This document shows, one piece after another, positions 18,141 to 27,439 of a stretch of 64,000 nucleotides of DNA. Below the pieces are notes generated by a model. It was not told where the DNA came from. It saw nothing but the letters and a program-made list of their open reading frames with translations, and did not search any database. This DNA comes from Paracoccaceae bacterium. Its GTDB lineage: Bacteria > Pseudomonadota > Alphaproteobacteria > Rhodobacterales > Rhodobacteraceae. Within the stretch, counting starts at the first letter, position 1. Every line of letters starts with the position of its first letter. Location: assembly GCA_021741245.1 (NCBI GenBank), contig JAIOYF010000011.1:1-64000 (forward strand), written 5' to 3'. The position numbers were made by a program, and so were the translations under genes.

Positions 18141-18857
18141 TTACCGCAAAAGGGATGTGGTCGACGAGGCGTGGCGGGTCGACACCAAGGATCCGGGCAT
18201 TCGGCCAGCGCCGGGCCGGGCGAGGAGCAGCGGATAGCGGTTTTCGGGTGTCTGCGCGACGGTTTGCCGAGACGGCTCTGCGCCGATCTGGTCCGGCAGG
18301 CGGCCCCCCGCAACGGCGGAAACCTTTTTCAGATACTCTGCCGCTGCGATGTCGCGGCGGGAATGATAGGCCCCGATTGCCCCATCCCAACTGCCCTCTT
18401 TGTCAAAAAGCCGTTGCAGATAGCGGGCGGCATAAAGCGCATTTTCTTCGGGATCAAACATCGCCGCCAGAGTGGCAAATTCCGCCCCATGCCAGCGATA
18501 GCTGATCTGAAAGCATCCGATATCAATGTTGGTTTCGCCATTTTGCACGGCTAGGGCCACGTGGTTGAAGGCCTCTGGCGCTGATTGAAACCACGCACCT
18601 TGCCCGCTTTGATTGACAGTCCATGGCCAAGGGCCATAGCGACCCGCGACCGTGCGCCCCGTTTCAACGCGCGCAATGGCGAGAAGAACGTTGCGCGGAA
18701 CGCCCGTCACCTGTGCCGCCCGCACGGCCGCAAGATCACAAAGCTGGGCATTTTCCGCAGGTTTGCTGGCAAAAGCGGGATAGATGGCAAGCAAAGTGGC
18801 CAGCACAAAAAGACCAGCGCCCATCGGACGCGCAAGGAAGTGCAACTTTTTCATCAT
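18141..18857 (-). CDS. Lytic transglycosylase (SLT domain), flagellar cluster
   Basis: About 238 aa from the ATG pair at 18857/18854. A signal peptide (KLHFLARPMGAGLFVLATLLAIYPAFA) precedes a soluble lytic transglycosylase domain: LLAIARVETGRTVAGRYGPWPWTVNQSG with the catalytic Glu in VETG, then IGCFQISYRWHG and PEENALYAARYLQRLF. It likely opens peptidoglycan for the rod, replacing the missing muramidase domain of the FlgJ-like protein. First gene of the leftward flhA-fliR-flhB unit. An upstream extension to 18962 lacks a ribosome site. Confidence 0.85.
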   Translation of the reverse strand: MMKKLHFLARPMGAGLFVLATLLAIYPAFASKPAENAQLCDLAAVRAAQVTGVPRNVLLAIARVETGRTVAGRYGPWPWTVNQSGQGAWFQSAPEAFNHVALAVQNGETNIDIGCFQISYRWHGAEFATLAAMFDPEENALYAARYLQRLFDKEGSWDGAIGAYHSRRDIAAAEYLKKVSAVAGGRLPDQIGAEPSRQTVAQTPENRYPLLLARPGAGRMPGSLVSTRHASSTTSLLR

Positions 18858-19048
18858 GGGATTCACCCGTTTGCCATGCCACAGATTCTTGCGGCTATGA
18901 CCGACGATAGGAGTTGAACCTTTCCAATTCGGTAATGATGCTGCAATGGCTTTGGGTGACATGTCGCGGGGTTGACCCTGCCCCCCACCTCGCTACCCTG
19001 TGGCAGACTCAAGTGGCCGTTTGGTCACCTTATGATTGGAGCTTTCAA

Positions 19049-19294
19049 GTGACGCAGCGCCTGCACCTCGTTTTCGGTGGCGATCTGATCGACCCGTCTG
19101 AAACTGTTTTCAAGGACGTGAACGATATTCATATCGTTGGGATGTTTCCCGATTACGATAGCGCCCACAAAGCATGGAAGGCCGAGGCACAGCGCACGGT
19201 CGACAATGCCCATACCCGCTATTTCATTGCGCATATCCACCGTCTTCTCGATGAAGAGCAACCGGGTTCGGCAACTCAAGCACTGGGCACGTGA
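19049..19294 (+). CDS. DUF4170 protein
   Basis: 81 aa from a GTG at 19049 with TTGGAGC eight bases upstream; the frame is open further upstream but that part (from 18914) lacks family similarity. The sequence TQRLHLVFGGDLIDPSETVFKDVNDIHIVGMFPDYDSAHKAWKAEAQRTVDNAHTRYFIAHIHRLLDEE is the complete DUF4170 family, a small alphaproteobacterial protein of unknown role, located here next to lipid A genes. Confidence 0.85.
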   Translation: MTQRLHLVFGGDLIDPSETVFKDVNDIHIVGMFPDYDSAHKAWKAEAQRTVDNAHTRYFIAHIHRLLDEEQPGSATQALGT

Positions 19295-19307
19295 CACATA
19301 GGGCAGT

Positions 19308-20504
19308 ATGGTTCATTCCCTTGGTCTGACCCTTTACAACCTGCGAACCCGACGTGATGCGCCGGACCAGACAACGCGACCAGACCGTCCGCCGGGTCGT
19401 CTGATCTGGCTCCATGCGCCATCTGCGGATACGTCACGGGGCTTGCTTGAACTTGCACGGCGGTTGATCGAAGAAGACGGCCTAAGCATCCTGATGACCT
19501 GCGACAGCGATCTGCCCCCCCAAAAGGGGATGATCGCACAGCCTGCACCCGGCGACAGCCCCATCGACGCACGGGCGTTTCTGGATCACTGGCGGCCGGA
19601 ATTAGGCGTGTTTTCGGATGGGGAGTTGCGCCCCTCGATCCTGCACGAAGCGGCAGAGCGGGGGATCCCCCTGATTTTGGTAGACGGTCGCAGCCCCCGT
19701 TTGATGCGGCAAAATGATGGCTGGTATCCGGGGCTGATGCGAAGTGCGATGCAGGCCTTTCGCCATGTGGTGACCCTTGACGAGGCATCCGCACGGGCTT
19801 TTCGGCGATCCGGCGCGCTGCTTTCCGGGGTGCAGCCCATTGGCCGCCTTGAAGAGGAAAGCGCAGCCCCCCCGTGCCTTGAGGCGGAACGTGCTGCGCT
19901 TGCGCGCTTGCTTGCCACGCGCCCCGTTTGGTTGGCGGCGGGTCTGCCGGAGTCAGAAGAACAAGCCGTGATCACAGCCCATCGTGCGGCCCAGAACCTC
20001 GCGCATCGCCTTTTGCTGATCATTGCGCCCGAAACCCCCGAACGCGCTGCCCCGCTTTCCAAACTTTTGGCGGAACGTGAGGGGTGGATTGTCGGTGAAC
20101 GGGGTGCGGATGAGGAACCGGAGCCTGATGTAGACGTCTATGTGGCTGACGGGATGGCAGAGCTTGGTTTGTGGTATCGGTTGGCGCCCATCACTTTTTT
20201 GGGCGGAAGCCTTTCCGGAAACGGCTGTGTGCGCAACCCGATGGAGGCGGCCTCGCTTGGGTCGGCCATTCTCTATGGGCCGCGGCCGGGCAAATTTGGC
20301 GGCATGTTCGGGCGCTTGGGTGCTGCACGTGCAGCCCGGGCCATTGGCAGCGCCGTTGATTTGGGCGAGGCCGTGTCGGACCTTATGTCACCTGACCGGG
20401 CCGCAAAGCTGGCGCAGGCGGCTTGGGATGTGGCAACCGAAGGCGCCGATGTGACCGAGCATGTCATTGGCCTTGTGCGGACGCTCACGGATGGTGGCAC
20501 GTGA
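19308..20504 (+). CDS. waaA: Kdo transferase WaaA-like glycosyltransferase
   Basis: 398 aa. WaaA/KdtA adds Kdo sugars to lipid A precursor on the inner membrane. The N-terminal glycosyltransferase fold (LIWLHAPSADTSRGLLELARRLIEEDGLSILMTCDSDLP, then ELGVFSDGELRPSILHEAAERGIPLILVDGR) and C-terminal part (YRLAPITFLGGSLSGNGCVRNPMEAASLGSAILYGP) match the family. The usual catalytic Glu of the HAxSVGE motif is not there (reads HAPSADT). It overlaps lpxK by one base, supporting a lipid A role. Confidence 0.78.
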   Translation: MVHSLGLTLYNLRTRRDAPDQTTRPDRPPGRLIWLHAPSADTSRGLLELARRLIEEDGLSILMTCDSDLPPQKGMIAQPAPGDSPIDARAFLDHWRPELGVFSDGELRPSILHEAAERGIPLILVDGRSPRLMRQNDGWYPGLMRSAMQAFRHVVTLDEASARAFRRSGALLSGVQPIGRLEEESAAPPCLEAERAALARLLATRPVWLAAGLPESEEQAVITAHRAAQNLAHRLLLIIAPETPERAAPLSKLLAEREGWIVGERGADEEPEPDVDVYVADGMAELGLWYRLAPITFLGGSLSGNGCVRNPMEAASLGSAILYGPRPGKFGGMFGRLGAARAARAIGSAVDLGEAVSDLMSPDRAAKLAQAAWDVATEGADVTEHVIGLVRTLTDGGT

Positions 20505-21505
20505 TGCGCCCTCCGGCCTTTTGGCAGCAAAAACCAGGGCTTCTGGCGTGGGCTTTGTGGCCGCTTGGCGCGCTTTATGCGGCGGCCACGGCGCGGCGGC
20601 TGAAAGGCATTGGATACTGCGCCGCAATCCCGGTGATTTGCATTGGAAACCTGAATGCCGGGGGAACGGGCAAGACCCCGACAGCCATCGCGCTTTTGCT
20701 GCGGCTTTCAGGCAAAGGGCTGACCTGTCATGTCGTCACCCGCGGTCATGGTGGTTCCTTGATCGGCCCTGTCTTGGTCGATCCGAACAGCCATAGCGCC
20801 GACCAGACCGGGGATGAACCGCTTTTGATGGCCGCCTTTGCCCCAACATGGGTTGCCAAGGATCGCGCAGCAGGGGTCCGGGAAGCGGAAGCGGCAGGCG
20901 CGCACGTGATCTTGCTCGATGACGGCTTTCAGAACCCCGGCGTGGTCAAGGACCTGTCGCTTGTCGTGGTGGATGCCGAGCGTGGCTTTGGCAACGGCTT
21001 TTGCCTGCCTGCCGGGCCATTGCGCGAACCGGTCAAGGCGGGGCTACGACGGGCCGATCTGGTGCTGAGCATCGGGACGGATGAGGCCCAACAGGGGTTT
21101 GACGATCAATGGGCCGCGCAAATAACGCAGCCTCGTCTGCGCGGGCGGATAGAACCCCTGCGTATGGGGATGGATTGGCAGGGGCAACGGGTGCTTGCCT
21201 TTGCAGGGATCGGCTACCCCGAAAAGTTCTTTGCCAGCCTTCGGGCCGAGGGTGCACAGATCGTCAAGGCCGTTGCACTGGATGACCATCAACCGCTGAC
21301 AGACAGCCTGTTGCGGCGGTTGGCGGGTGAGGCCGCTGCCCTTGATGCGCAATTGGTGACCACCGAAAAGGATCAGGTCCGCTTGCCGCCCGCCTATCGC
21401 CAAAACGTGCTGGCGATGGTGGTGCGGTTGCACATCACGGATTGGGGGCCGCTGGATCTGGCCTTGGCAAAGCTCGGGCTTTGGCCCCAAACTAAGGGTA
21501 GCTAG
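20504..21505 (+). CDS. lpxK: Tetraacyldisaccharide 4'-kinase LpxK
   Basis: 333 aa. LpxK phosphorylates the 4' position of the lipid A disaccharide. The P-loop is in VICIGNLNAGGTGKTPTAIALLLRL, followed by VVTRGHGGS and HVILLDDGFQNPGVVKDLSLVVVDAERGFGNGFCLPAGPLREPV. The ATG at 20504 overlaps the waaA stop (TGATG); an upstream in-frame ATG at 20423 lies within waaA and is rejected. Confidence 0.95.
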   Translation: MRPPAFWQQKPGLLAWALWPLGALYAAATARRLKGIGYCAAIPVICIGNLNAGGTGKTPTAIALLLRLSGKGLTCHVVTRGHGGSLIGPVLVDPNSHSADQTGDEPLLMAAFAPTWVAKDRAAGVREAEAAGAHVILLDDGFQNPGVVKDLSLVVVDAERGFGNGFCLPAGPLREPVKAGLRRADLVLSIGTDEAQQGFDDQWAAQITQPRLRGRIEPLRMGMDWQGQRVLAFAGIGYPEKFFASLRAEGAQIVKAVALDDHQPLTDSLLRRLAGEAAALDAQLVTTEKDQVRLPPAYRQNVLAMVVRLHITDWGPLDLALAKLGLWPQTKGS

Positions 21506-22629
21506 TCCCGCAGATCGGCCTGATGTTCCCCAAGCTTCGGGGCCGGACGATCTAGGGAAAGATCTGCGCCCGAAAAGCGGAACGGGGCCCGCACGCCGGG
21601 GATGCCATCTGGCGCGATCTGCATGCCACGCGCGATGATCTGCGGATCGGCAAACACCTCGGCCAGATCGTTGATCGGCCCGGCGGGAACGCCAGCACCC
21701 TCACAAGCGGCAAGCAGATCGGCCTTGGCCCATGTGCGGGTGGCCGCCGTGATCCGCGCCGTCATCTCTGCCCGATTGGCGACCCTGTCGGCGTTGGTCA
21801 CAAAGGCAGTGGCCTTTGCCATATCGTCCAGACCCAAGATCGCGCACAGCCGCTGATATTGCCCATCATTCCCCGTTGCGAGGATCAGCCAGCCATCTGC
21901 ACAATCGAACACGGCATAGGGGGCAAGGTTCGGATGGGCATTGCCCATCTTTTGCGGCGCTATGCCCGTGGTCAGATAGTTCATCGCCTGATTGGCCATG
22001 ATACTGGCCGCCACATCCATCAGGGCCATGTCGATCTGCTGGCCCATGCCCGTGGTCTGGCGCTGATGCAGGGCCGCCAGAATGGCTGTCGCGGCGTAAA
22101 CCCCGGTAAAGATATCGGTGACGGCCACCCCCACCTTTTGCGGCTGACCATCGGGCTCGCCCGTCACGCTCATCAACCCGGCCATGCCTTGGATGATGAA
22201 GTCATAGCCCGCGCGATGCGCATAGGGGCCGTCTTGCCCAAACCCTGTGATCGAACAATAGATCAGACGCGGGTTAACTTGGCTCAACGCGGCGTAATCC
22301 AGCCCGTATTTGGCAAGCCCGCCCACCTTGAAATTCTCGATCACCACATCTGCATCGGCCACCAGCCGACGCACGGTTTCCTGACCCTCCGCCGTGCGGA
22401 AATCACAAGTCACAGACCGTTTGCCGCGATTGGTGGCGTGGAAATAGGCGGCGGATCGGTCGCCGTCACGCTCGATAAACGGGGGGCCCCAGCGGCGTGT
22501 ATCATCGCCTTCGGGGGCCTCAACCTTCAGCACATCCGCCCCAAGATCTGCAAGCGTCTGTCCGGCCCAAGGCCCGGCAAGGATCCGGGCCAGCTCTATG
22601 ACTTTCACACCGGCAAGGGGGGTCGTCAT
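21502..22629 (-). CDS. Family III CoA-transferase (CaiB/BaiF type)
   Basis: 375 aa. Full-length class III CoA-transferase: N-terminal PLAGVKVIELARILAGPWAGQTLADLGADVLKVEAPEGDDTRRWGPPF, NRGKRSVTCDFRTAEG, and the catalytic Asp expected in the VADADVVIENFKVGG to LIYCSITGFGQDGPY region. The CoA donor and acceptor cannot be told. It converges with lpxK (4-bp overlap) and follows the dsbA-like gene directly. Confidence 0.88.
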   Translation of the reverse strand: MTTPLAGVKVIELARILAGPWAGQTLADLGADVLKVEAPEGDDTRRWGPPFIERDGDRSAAYFHATNRGKRSVTCDFRTAEGQETVRRLVADADVVIENFKVGGLAKYGLDYAALSQVNPRLIYCSITGFGQDGPYAHRAGYDFIIQGMAGLMSVTGEPDGQPQKVGVAVTDIFTGVYAATAILAALHQRQTTGMGQQIDMALMDVAASIMANQAMNYLTTGIAPQKMGNAHPNLAPYAVFDCADGWLILATGNDGQYQRLCAILGLDDMAKATAFVTNADRVANRAEMTARITAATRTWAKADLLAACEGAGVPAGPINDLAEVFADPQIIARGMQIAPDGIPGVRAPFRFSGADLSLDRPAPKLGEHQADLRD

Positions 22630-23307
22630 TTACTTGGCAAGCTCGGCGTCGAGGATCACCTTGAGGTCGGCATAGTTCATGTTGGAATGGATCGTGCCGT
22701 TGATCACAAGGGTCGGTGTGCCCTTGATGTCATATTCCTTCATGTTCGCCTCATAGTGATTGATCAAGGCCTGCGCGGTTGCGCCATCTTTCAGGCAGGC
22801 ATCAAGCTGGGCGTCGTCCATCCCCGCAGTCCGACCGATTTTCTTGAGGTTGCCAACAACCACGTTCGGATCGTCCGAACCTGCCCATTCCTTCTGGGTG
22901 GTATACAGGATGTCGGACACCCCGAAATACTTCATCTCGCCGCCACAACGGGCGACCATCGCGCCCCAAAGGCCATAGCGGTCAAAATACACTTCGCGGT
23001 AGATGAACTGAACCTTGCCAGTGTCGATGTAATCTTTCTTGAGGTCCTTGAAGACCGTCGAGTGGAAATTCGCACAATGCGGGCAGGTGAAGGACGCGTA
23101 TTCCATCACCTTTACCTTGGCATCAGGATTTCCAAGGGTCATGTCAGCCACTTCAACGGCCTGCACCTCCGCCGTTGTCGCCTGCGCCTCGGCGGCACCC
23201 ACGGGCAAAAGGGTCTGTGCGGTTTTTGCGGGCATCAGGGCAAAGGCGCCAAGGCCTGCGACTGCAACAACCGCCAAAGCGGCAAGTGAGGATTTAAGGG
23301 ACATCAT
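22630..23307 (-). CDS. DsbA family thiol-disulfide oxidoreductase
   Basis: 225 aa. A signal peptide or membrane anchor (residues 1-27, LKSSLAALAVVAVAGLGAFALMPA) is followed by a thioredoxin fold with the active site CPHC in EYASFTCPHCANFHSTVFKDL, and the cis-Pro region GTPTLVING. It probably acts on periplasmic disulfides. It overlaps the DUF721 gene start by 4 bp, suggesting co-transcription. Confidence 0.9.
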   Translation of the reverse strand: MMSLKSSLAALAVVAVAGLGAFALMPAKTAQTLLPVGAAEAQATTAEVQAVEVADMTLGNPDAKVKVMEYASFTCPHCANFHSTVFKDLKKDYIDTGKVQFIYREVYFDRYGLWGAMVARCGGEMKYFGVSDILYTTQKEWAGSDDPNVVVGNLKKIGRTAGMDDAQLDACLKDGATAQALINHYEANMKEYDIKGTPTLVINGTIHSNMNYADLKVILDAELAK

Positions 23308-23843
23308 GATTTGCCTTCTTTCGTCTTGCGACGGTTTAGAATGTTTTCAGCCAAAGCTTCAAGGGCTGCGCGCAATCCGGGGTCATGGATCGGTGCGGCG
23401 GTTTCGGCGGCGGCTGCGCGAATGGCGGGATCGACGGGTTTGGGCGCCTTTGGCGCGGGGGTGAATTCGGCCTGACCTTCGGCAAAGCCGATGGGGGCGG
23501 TTTGGGTCAGGACCACCCGCGAAATGGCGTTATAGCCATAGATTGCGTTAACGCGGGCGCGGATCTTTTCCTTTTGCATTTCGATCATCGGGGCCATGGC
23601 CCCTGTGGTCAGCAAAGTCAGCGTGGCCCCAAAACCTTCGCGCCCATAGCCCACCTTGACGGGTCGGGTCGCCCGCGCGAGGTCTTCGCCCACCACCTCG
23701 GCCCAGTGGGTCAGCAGACGGGCAACGGCAAACCCCCGAGACTCCCCCGCAACGCGCACAGGCTCTTTCATCAGGCCAAAGGCGGGTTCAAACCCGCGCA
23801 TTCGGCGTGAGGGGCCAGAGGATGGGACTGGGCTGCGGGGCAT
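23304..23843 (-). CDS. DUF721 / DciA-like protein
   Basis: 179 aa. The core RGFAVARLLTHWAEVVGEDLARATRPVKVGYGREGFGATLTLLTTGAMAPMIEMQKEKIRARVNAIYGYNAISRVVLTQTAP is the DUF721 pattern, shared with DciA proteins that load the replicative helicase. The C-terminal 60 residues are variable. Neighbouring mutY diverges. Confidence 0.82.
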   Translation of the reverse strand: MPRSPVPSSGPSRRMRGFEPAFGLMKEPVRVAGESRGFAVARLLTHWAEVVGEDLARATRPVKVGYGREGFGATLTLLTTGAMAPMIEMQKEKIRARVNAIYGYNAISRVVLTQTAPIGFAEGQAEFTPAPKAPKPVDPAIRAAAAETAAPIHDPGLRAALEALAENILNRRKTKEGKS

Positions 23844-23924
23844 CTGGTCTCCTGACAGGTTATCGCTATCTTACCCGTGCTGACTGACGGCGCCAGAGGC
23901 AAGCAGCTGTAAAGGGGATAAAGA

Positions 23925-25001
23925 TTGCGTTATGAAGGCCGTGAAGAGGCGCTGCGCGCCAGATTGTTGCACTGGTATGACGCCCATGCACGGGTGATGC
24001 CGTGGCGCACCGCCCCTGCAGACCGCGCGGTGGGGGTGTTGCCCGATCCCTATCGGGTCTGGTTGTCTGAGGTGATGTTGCAGCAAACCACCGTGGCGGC
24101 CGTAAAGGACTACTTCCACCGCTTTACCGCACGATGGCCCACTGTGGGTGATCTGGCAGCGGCGGCCGATGCAGATGTGATGGGCGAATGGGCCGGGCTT
24201 GGCTATTATGCACGGGCGCGCAACTTGCTGAAATGCGCGCGGGCCGTTGTGGCCGATCATGGCGGTGTGTTTCCCGCCACGCGCGACGGTTTGCTGACCT
24301 TGCCGGGAATTGGCCCCTATACGGCGTCGGCCGTTGCCGCCATCGCCTATGATGAGGCGGCAACCGTGGTGGATGGCAATGTCGAGCGGGTGATGGCGCG
24401 GCTGCACCATGTGGAAACCCCGCTGCCAACCGCCAAGCAAGAGTTGACCGAACTGGCCGCCTCCCTGACCCCACAGGTGCGGCCCGGTGATTACGCGCAG
24501 GCGGTGATGGACCTTGGTGCCACGATCTGCACCCCACGCAAACCTGCGTGTGGCATTTGCCCTTGGATGGCGGATTGCGCGGCCCGTGCCGCCGGTGTGC
24601 AGGCCGAACTGCCGCGCAAACTGGCAAAGCCGGAAAAGCCCACGCGACACGGCACCGTATGGCTCGCCTATCGCGGGCAGGACTGGCGCGGGCAGGACTG
24701 GCTTTTGGAAACACGGCCCGAACGTGGCCTTTTGGGCGGGATGCTGGGCTTTCCCGGTGATGGCTGGGATGGTGCGGGTGGGCAAGCCCCGCTGCCCCTT
24801 GCATGGGAAAGGGTGGCCGAGGTGCGCCACACCTTTACCCATTTCCACCTGATTCTTGATGTTCATTTGGCCAAAGCACCAGAGGATGCCCAGCCAAGCC
24901 GAGGCACCTTTGTTCCGCATCGGCAGTTTCGGCCCGCGGATCTTCCAACCGTCATGCGAAAGGCCTATGACCTTGCGTCATCCGTAATTTTGACGCGTTG
25001 A
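23925..25001 (+). CDS. mutY: A/G-specific adenine glycosylase MutY
   Basis: 358 aa with a TTG start (AAGGGGATAAAGA upstream). MutY removes adenine mispaired with 8-oxoguanine. Catalytic Glu is in SEVMLQQTTVAAVKDYF, the helix-hairpin-helix is LLTLPGIGPYTASAVAAIAYDE, the catalytic Asp follows in VVDGNVERVMARL, and the 4Fe-4S cluster motif is C-X6-C-X2-C-X5-C in ICTPRKPACGICPWMADC. A NUDIX-like C-terminal domain recognises 8-oxoG. Confidence 0.96.
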   Translation: MRYEGREEALRARLLHWYDAHARVMPWRTAPADRAVGVLPDPYRVWLSEVMLQQTTVAAVKDYFHRFTARWPTVGDLAAAADADVMGEWAGLGYYARARNLLKCARAVVADHGGVFPATRDGLLTLPGIGPYTASAVAAIAYDEAATVVDGNVERVMARLHHVETPLPTAKQELTELAASLTPQVRPGDYAQAVMDLGATICTPRKPACGICPWMADCAARAAGVQAELPRKLAKPEKPTRHGTVWLAYRGQDWRGQDWLLETRPERGLLGGMLGFPGDGWDGAGGQAPLPLAWERVAEVRHTFTHFHLILDVHLAKAPEDAQPSRGTFVPHRQFRPADLPTVMRKAYDLASSVILTR

Positions 25002-25049
25002 TCCGTTATGGACATTGGCTATTGTTTTGCAAACAGCCCAAGGAAGTTC

Positions 25050-26189
25050 ATGACGACCGCAACACAGACGCCCTATGCCGCCGTTGGCAGCGCTTTGCCG
25101 TTTTGGCTGTCGCTGGGGATGATGCCCGTGGCGTTGATTGGCGTGGGCGTGGGCGGGTGGGCTACAGCTTTGCTTCCACTTTATTCGTGGGGCTTGTTTT
25201 CACTTTTGGATGCCATTGGCGGGCTGAACACAGCCAACGCCAACCCCGAGACGGATGAAGACGACATTTTCCTGCATACCTTGCTGACGCAGATCTGGTT
25301 TCCCCTACAGTTTTTGCTTTTGTGCGGGATGCTGTGGTTTGTGCCCCGCGCCAATGATCTGGGCATGGCCGAGAAGATCACGTTGTTTTTCGGCATGGGT
25401 GTGGTGTCTGGCACGATCGGGATCAACTACAGCCACGAATTGATGCACCAGAAATCAAAAGTGGAGCGATGGTGCGCGGACCTTCTGTTGGCGACCGTGC
25501 TTTACAGCCATTTCCGGTCCGAGCATCTGCGGGTTCATCACCTGTATGTCGCGACCCCGCGCGATCCTGTCTCGGCACGCTATAACGAAGGTTTTCACAG
25601 GTTTTTCCCCCGCGTCTTGCGGCAATGCCATGTATCGGCATGGCGGGCCGAGGTGGCGATGCTGGCCCGCAAATCGCGCCCTTGGTATCACCGAGCAAAC
25701 CCTTATTGGCGCTATGCCGCCTTGCAAGGGGCGATGCTGGTCCTTGCCTATGCGCTTGGCGGTTGGATGGGGCTTGGGCTGTTCTTGTTTCAGGCCTTCA
25801 TTGCCATCTGGCAGTTGGAGCTGGTCAATTATATCGAGCATTACGGCCTGACCCGCCGGCATCTGGGTGGCGGCAAGTACGAACACGTCCTGCCGCGCCA
25901 TTCGTGGAACGCAGCCCATCGGGCGTCAAACTGGTTGCTGATCAATCTGCAGCGCCACTCGGACCACCACTACAAGCCGGATCGCCGCTTTCCGTTGCTA
26001 CAGACCTATAGCGCGGCAGAGGCTCCGCAACTGCCCTATGGCTATCCGGTCATGACGATGATCGCGATGGTGCCAACACTGTGGAAGCGCGTCATGAACC
26101 CGCGTGTGCGGGCATGGCGCAAGGCGTTCTATCCCGACATTACGGACTGGCACGCCTACAACAAGGCGCTTAATCCGCTGCCGCGTTAG
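25050..26189 (+). CDS. alkB: Alkane 1-monooxygenase, AlkB family
   Basis: 379 aa from the ATG at 25050, which has AGGAAG upstream. Integral-membrane di-iron hydroxylase that makes terminal alcohols from n-alkanes; it needs rubredoxin, which is not seen here. The three His boxes are present: HELMH in NYSHELMHQKSK, HLRVHH in SEHLRVHHLYVATPRDPVSARYNEGF, and HSDHH in NLQRHSDHHYKPDRRF, plus NYIEHYGLTRR. About six membrane segments. Confidence 0.92.
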   Translation: MTTATQTPYAAVGSALPFWLSLGMMPVALIGVGVGGWATALLPLYSWGLFSLLDAIGGLNTANANPETDEDDIFLHTLLTQIWFPLQFLLLCGMLWFVPRANDLGMAEKITLFFGMGVVSGTIGINYSHELMHQKSKVERWCADLLLATVLYSHFRSEHLRVHHLYVATPRDPVSARYNEGFHRFFPRVLRQCHVSAWRAEVAMLARKSRPWYHRANPYWRYAALQGAMLVLAYALGGWMGLGLFLFQAFIAIWQLELVNYIEHYGLTRRHLGGGKYEHVLPRHSWNAAHRASNWLLINLQRHSDHHYKPDRRFPLLQTYSAAEAPQLPYGYPVMTMIAMVPTLWKRVMNPRVRAWRKAFYPDITDWHAYNKALNPLPR

Positions 26190-27439
26190 GCTTTCAATCG
26201 CGTTTCATTGCGCCCGGTGATGCGGGCGGACACAATCTGCCCCTCGGGCTGATCGGCGGCGAAATCCACTTCTGTGAATTGTGCCGTGCGGCCCATGCGG
26301 GCACTTTCCATCAGGATCTGATGTGTCACACCCTCCTGAGCGGCCAGATGACGGACAAGGGCCGCGTCACCCTCGGCGCGCAGCCGGGCGGCGCGGGATT
26401 TGATCTCGGGGCCCTTGAGTTGCGGCATCCGTGCGGCAGGCGTGCCCTTGCGCGGGCTAAAGGGGAAGACGTGCAGAAAGGTCAGATCGCAATCGGTGAT
26501 CAACCTTATGCTGTTGGCAAACATCTCTTCGGTTTCGGTCGGAAACCCTGCGATGATATCGGCACCAAAGACAATATCAGGGCGCAGGCGACGCGCCTCT
26601 TGGCAAAAGGCAATCGCATCATCGCGCAAATGCCGGCGCTTCATCCGTTTCAGGATCATGTCATCGCCCGCCTGAAGCGACAGGTGCAGATGCGGCATCA
26701 GACGCGGTTCGGTGGCGATGGCCAACATCAGATTGTCATCCGCCTCGATCGAATCGATGGAGCTGATCCGCAGCCGGGGCAGGTCTGGCACCAACCGCAA
26801 GATGCGCATCACCAGATCGCCAAGACGCGGCTCGCCGGGCAAATCTGCGCCCCATGAGGTCAGATCAACCCCGGTCAGCACAACCTCCAGAAACCCCTTG
26901 TCCACAAGGCGCTTGATCTGCTCCACCACCACCCCTGCCGGAACCGAGCGCGAGTTGCCACGACCGTAAGGGATGATGCAAAAGGTGCAGCGGTGATCGC
27001 AGCCATTTTGCACCTGAACATAGGCGCGGTGGCGACCGAACCCGTCGATCAGATGGCCTGCTGTTTCGCGCACCGACATGATGTCATCGACCTGCACCTT
27101 TTCGGTGCTGCCGATCAGATCAGGCACGGCGAGCCCAGACCACGTTTCGGCCTGCATCTTTTCATGGTTGCCGATCACCCGCGTTACCTCGGCCATAGCG
27201 GCAAAAGTCTCGGGTTCTGTCTGCGCGGCGCAGCCTGTCACGATGATGGGCGCACCGGGGTTTTCGCGCGACAGGCGGCGGATTTCTTGCTTGGCCTTGC
27301 GCACAGCCTCGGCCGTCACGGCGCAGGTGTTCACGATCACCGCGTTCGACAGGCCCGCACCCTCGGCCAGTTCTTTCATCGCCTCCGTCTCATAGGCGTT
27401 GAGGCGGCAGCCAAGTGTTGCGAAAACGGGCGCGTTCAT
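26186..27439 (-). CDS. mtaB: tRNA t6A37 methylthiotransferase MtaB
   Basis: 417 aa. Radical-SAM enzyme converting t6A37 to ms2t6A37 in tRNA. The MTTase N-terminal domain supplies three Cys ([27 protein letters not shown]), the radical SAM Cys triad is in [17 protein letters not shown], and GVDLTSWG and [12 protein letters not shown] are conserved. Overlaps dapF by 4 bp in ATGA fashion, an arrangement common in alphaproteobacteria. Confidence 0.94.
   Translation of the reverse strand: MNAPVFATLGCRLNAYETEAMKELAEGAGLSNAVIVNTCAVTAEAVRKAKQEIRRLSRENPGAPIIVTGCAAQTEPETFAAMAEVTRVIGNHEKMQAETWSGLAVPDLIGSTEKVQVDDIMSVRETAGHLIDGFGRHRAYVQVQNGCDHRCTFCIIPYGRGNSRSVPAGVVVEQIKRLVDKGFLEVVLTGVDLTSWGADLPGEPRLGDLVMRILRLVPDLPRLRISSIDSIEADDNLMLAIATEPRLMPHLHLSLQAGDDMILKRMKRRHLRDDAIAFCQEARRLRPDIVFGADIIAGFPTETEEMFANSIRLITDCDLTFLHVFPFSPRKGTPAARMPQLKGPEIKSRAARLRAEGDAALVRHLAAQEGVTHQILMESARMGRTAQFTEVDFAADQPEGQIVSARITGRNETRLKA

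Noticed and set aside
21859-23289. 476-codon plus-strand open frame
   Set aside because: Antisense to the CoA-transferase and DsbA-like genes, both of which have intact active-site motifs.
23871-24920. 349-codon minus-strand open frame
   Set aside because: Antisense to mutY, which has all catalytic and iron-sulfur motifs.
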